Assembly (NCBI GenBank): GCA_000708835.1
Contig: DF237205.1
Coordinates: 1 to 64,000, forward strand
Direction: 5' to 3'
Source: Klebsormidium nitens
Lineage: Eukaryota > Streptophyta > Klebsormidiophyceae > Klebsormidiales > Klebsormidiaceae
DNA: 64,000 nucleotides
Positions 62,201 to 64,000 of this stretch are shown in pieces. Within the stretch, counting starts at the first letter, position 1; each line of letters begins with the position of its first letter. The position numbers and the translations under genes are program-made. The notes beneath the pieces were generated by a model that made no database searches, was not told the origin of the DNA, and saw only the letters and a program-made list of their open reading frames with translations.

Positions 62201-63546
62201 CGAGCTGACTGAACGGCACAAACGGCAATCGGATTGCTTGCTTCCGACGGTAACGAACACAACGAAGCGTGCACTGGAGACAATCGCCAAAATAGCCTGA
62301 TGAAGCTGTCTGATCGCTTTTACAGACAATAGAGCTCTTTGTGTTGGATGCACACGGGTGGCGGATGCTGACAGGCATGGAGGAGAGAAGCACAAAAACC
62401 GTTCGCTGACAGGCACGGAGGAGAGAAGCACAAAAAGCGTTCGCTTGCCTTCGTGAACTTGATCGAGTTGCTGATGAGGTTGGAGAAGATCTGCCGCACA
62501 CGTGCCGAGTCACCCCGCACCGTGCACTCCACCGAGTCTGAACAAGGGAGCGCGACATAAGGCAGAAGATCCGTGATAATGCTGAACTGAAAATGTGCAT
62601 ATGAGAGATCGGAGACTTCACCACAAGTACACAGAAGGGCTACTAACTAGCTGCGCATGAAAAGCTTCGAATTTCCGCTCTCAGAAGAGTTAACGAGAAA
62701 CAGATTTCAGATTAAATGTGACGTTAGGAACGTTGACAATGATATAAGACAACAAAACCATCCCTGCCGAGACGAGGCAGACAGATTGTCAATCTTAGTG
62801 AACAAGAGAACGGTCTGCCCCCGTAGTCTCCAGTCTCCATCAAGAATAATCGCCCAAACCACAATTGGAGGTCCAACCTCGACAACTATTGAGGCTGGCA
62901 CATACCTGGAAGGTCCAGACCGATTTCAATCCCTTTCCCCAAGCACTGTACGGCAAACAAATCCACTAGGGACTCGAGTTCCGCCCCCAGGTCAAACTCC
63001 TCCGAAGCCAGCGTCATTTTACCCGCCTCAATCTGCAAGCGACATGTGTCACGAAATGATTTGGAAGCATTCATTAGTTACAGACCTACTTTCATGAACT
63101 GGACAAAGAAACTCTTACTAACACAACACAGGCAAATCCGCGGATCACGATGGAAACAACAAGCAAAGACAGAGAGCTCACATCCAGAGCATTTTGTCTA
63201 ATCCTAACCCTCAGTCATGAAGACACCAGGCTCCTTCCGCAGGTTCGATAACTTGATACCTAAAAGAAGAGAAGTGACAAAACGACTGCAGATGTGTTAA
63301 CGTTTTACCTGAAAATAGAAAAAGGGCAAAGGGATTAAGACGACACACAAAGAAGTTAAGGCACACAAGCCACCGCTCAGGTCACTTACCTTTTCCAGAT
63401 CAAGTACGTCGTTCAGAAGCCCCAGAAGGGACGTCGCGCACTGCTTGATCTGGATCAGGTTCAGCTCTTGCTCCACCGTCAACTCGTCCGCCAGCAGAAT
63501 GTCCAGCAGCCCAATGATGCCCGCCATTGGCGTGCGCAGCTCGTGA
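56222..63546 (-). CDS. AHK1: AHK1-like hybrid sensor histidine kinase, N-terminus beyond the window
   Basis: Exons 63546-63390, 63032-62906, 62537-62449, 61861-61684, 61230-58821, 58051-57880, 57156-56860 and 56455-56222 join in matching phases and give about 1,220 residues from the phosphorylated His on. The H-box (HELRTPMAGIIGLLDILLAD) is followed by AGKMTLASEEFDLGAELESL, the N-box GDSARVRQIFSNLISNSIKF, the G1 box EVEDTGTG and the G2 box GLGLGITRSLVQMMGGK. The receiver starts with ILVAEDTPVLQRLA (acidic pair), has the phospho-accepting Asp in CLLMDCQMPQMDGYDATKAI, Thr in LALTAHAM and Lys in SYLTKPI. Order and wording match plant AHK1, a plasma-membrane osmosensor-type kinase passing phosphate to phosphotransfer proteins. 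The 2.4-kb GC-rich exon holds a long Ser/Pro-rich linker, longer than in Arabidopsis. Sensor and membrane segments lie to the right of 64,000 or in unseen exons. Confidence 0.94.
57687..57789 (-). repeat. Two intronic copies of the end of the receiver exon, with donor
   Basis: Copies at about 57,687-57,727 and 57,749-57,789 (62 bp apart, almost identical to each other) repeat the end of the exon that stops at 57,880. Shared words are ACACGCCCGTCCTA(C/T)AGCGGTTAG followed by GTGAGG. In the copies one base is inserted after GTTGCTG, breaking the frame. Confidence 0.9.
58150..58560 (-). repeat. Intronic copies of the start of the receiver exon, with acceptors
   Basis: The true exon starts at 58,051 (TTGCAG|GCGTTCTGCCAGCGCGCAGAA). 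Copies start at 58,226 (CTGCAG|GCTTTCTGCCAGCGCCCAGAA), 58,409 (TCGCAG|GCGTTCTGCCTGCGCGCAGAA) and, more decayed, near 58,530. The first copy extends into GGGCGCCAAGTCCAGCCCCG as in the exon. Spacings are about 175, 183 and 121 bp. Confidence 0.9.
62366..62448 (-). repeat. Tandem repeat at the 5' end of the GC-AG intron of the histidine kinase
   Basis: Two units of about 38 bp share GCTGACAGGCA(T/C)GGAGGAGAG and AAGCACAAAAA(C/G)CGTTCGCT. The right-hand unit abuts the exon end at 62,449 and includes the GCAAGC donor. Confidence 0.85.
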
Positions 63547-64000
63547 CTGCATATGAGCAGTACATTTCACATTTCTTGTAAGTGAAAACGGCGTTCCCCT
63601 TGCGAGTTGAATACAGGATATTTCTGCACTCTAGTCTTGTCTGACAGGTAAGAATTGGGTACCATAAAGAGGCGCCCACAATTGCACAACGAATTACTAT
63701 CTTTTGCTGGCGTCCCAGCAGAAAAATACTCCGATTTGTTACATGTGTACTGATCCATGATGTCATTTGGCAGAATTTACCTTCAAACAATTGTTTCAAA
63801 GTCAAAGTGCCACATGCAAAGCTTTGGAGGGGCCTTGCAGTCCTGAGGCGGGTGTCAAGAAGCTGATCAATGTGACACACACAGTAGAACGTGCACCATG
63901 CTCATAAGCTTTCCAAAGGGAGAGACACTGAGCGACCACATCTCAAAGGGACCAGGACGAGAACAAGTAACTTCAAAACAAGCCAAGATAAGCAACGACG

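Noticed and set aside
1-64000. CRISPR arrays, operons or prokaryotic mobile elements
   Set aside because: No direct repeats with regular spacers, no tightly packed genes and many spliceosomal introns; the window is clearly eukaryotic.

Overview
The window looks like nuclear DNA of a plant-lineage eukaryote. Its genes are split by many GT-AG introns (and one likely GC-AG intron), and the recognisable products are typical of streptophytes: an AHK1-type hybrid histidine kinase, RNA polymerase subunit RPB5, small SMP/LEA-like proteins and Golgi glycosyltransferases. I infer a streptophyte alga or early-diverging land plant; the sequence does not fix the species. All exon coordinates below come from reading frames, splice-site consensus and phase matching by eye.

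Layout. Positions 1-14,100 hold no gene I can support; they carry a strongly decayed repeat that recurs about every 2.0-2.2 kb. Positions 14,203-21,994 (minus) encode a long, tail-anchored coiled-coil protein. Next comes a tandem segmental duplication: RPB5 copy A (22,668-26,608, plus) with a small SMP-like gene (27,991-28,194, minus), then RPB5 copy B (30,075-34,033, plus) with a second SMP-like gene (35,676-35,912, minus). Positions 37,768-45,911 (minus) encode a GT31-like galactosyltransferase/fringe domain, followed by a domain resembling O-fucosyltransferases and a GT25-like domain. Phase-compatible splice sites suggest these could form one fused gene, which has an in-frame TAA in the middle. 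A divergent second GT31 gene lies at 48,789-53,827 (plus). Between the two GT31 genes sits a foldback (long terminal inverted repeat) element at 46,820-47,450. Positions 56,222-63,546 (minus) encode the kinase, transmitter and receiver domains of an AHK1-like histidine kinase whose N-terminus lies beyond the right edge.

The most unusual pattern is recurrent. Several exons are flanked inside their introns by tandem, decaying copies of the exon's own start (with the 3' splice site) or its own end (with the 5' splice site). I see this in RPB5-B exon 3 (four extra copies), several exons of the coiled-coil gene, GT31-plus exons 2 and 4, and the receiver exon of the histidine kinase. It suggests frequent local tandem duplication of 60-190 bp segments, with one breakpoint inside an exon, kept because splicing hides the extra copies.

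Functionally the genes look unrelated: core transcription (RPB5), desiccation-type small proteins (SMP), osmosensing-type phosphorelay (AHK1-like) and Golgi glycosylation (GT31/GT25).
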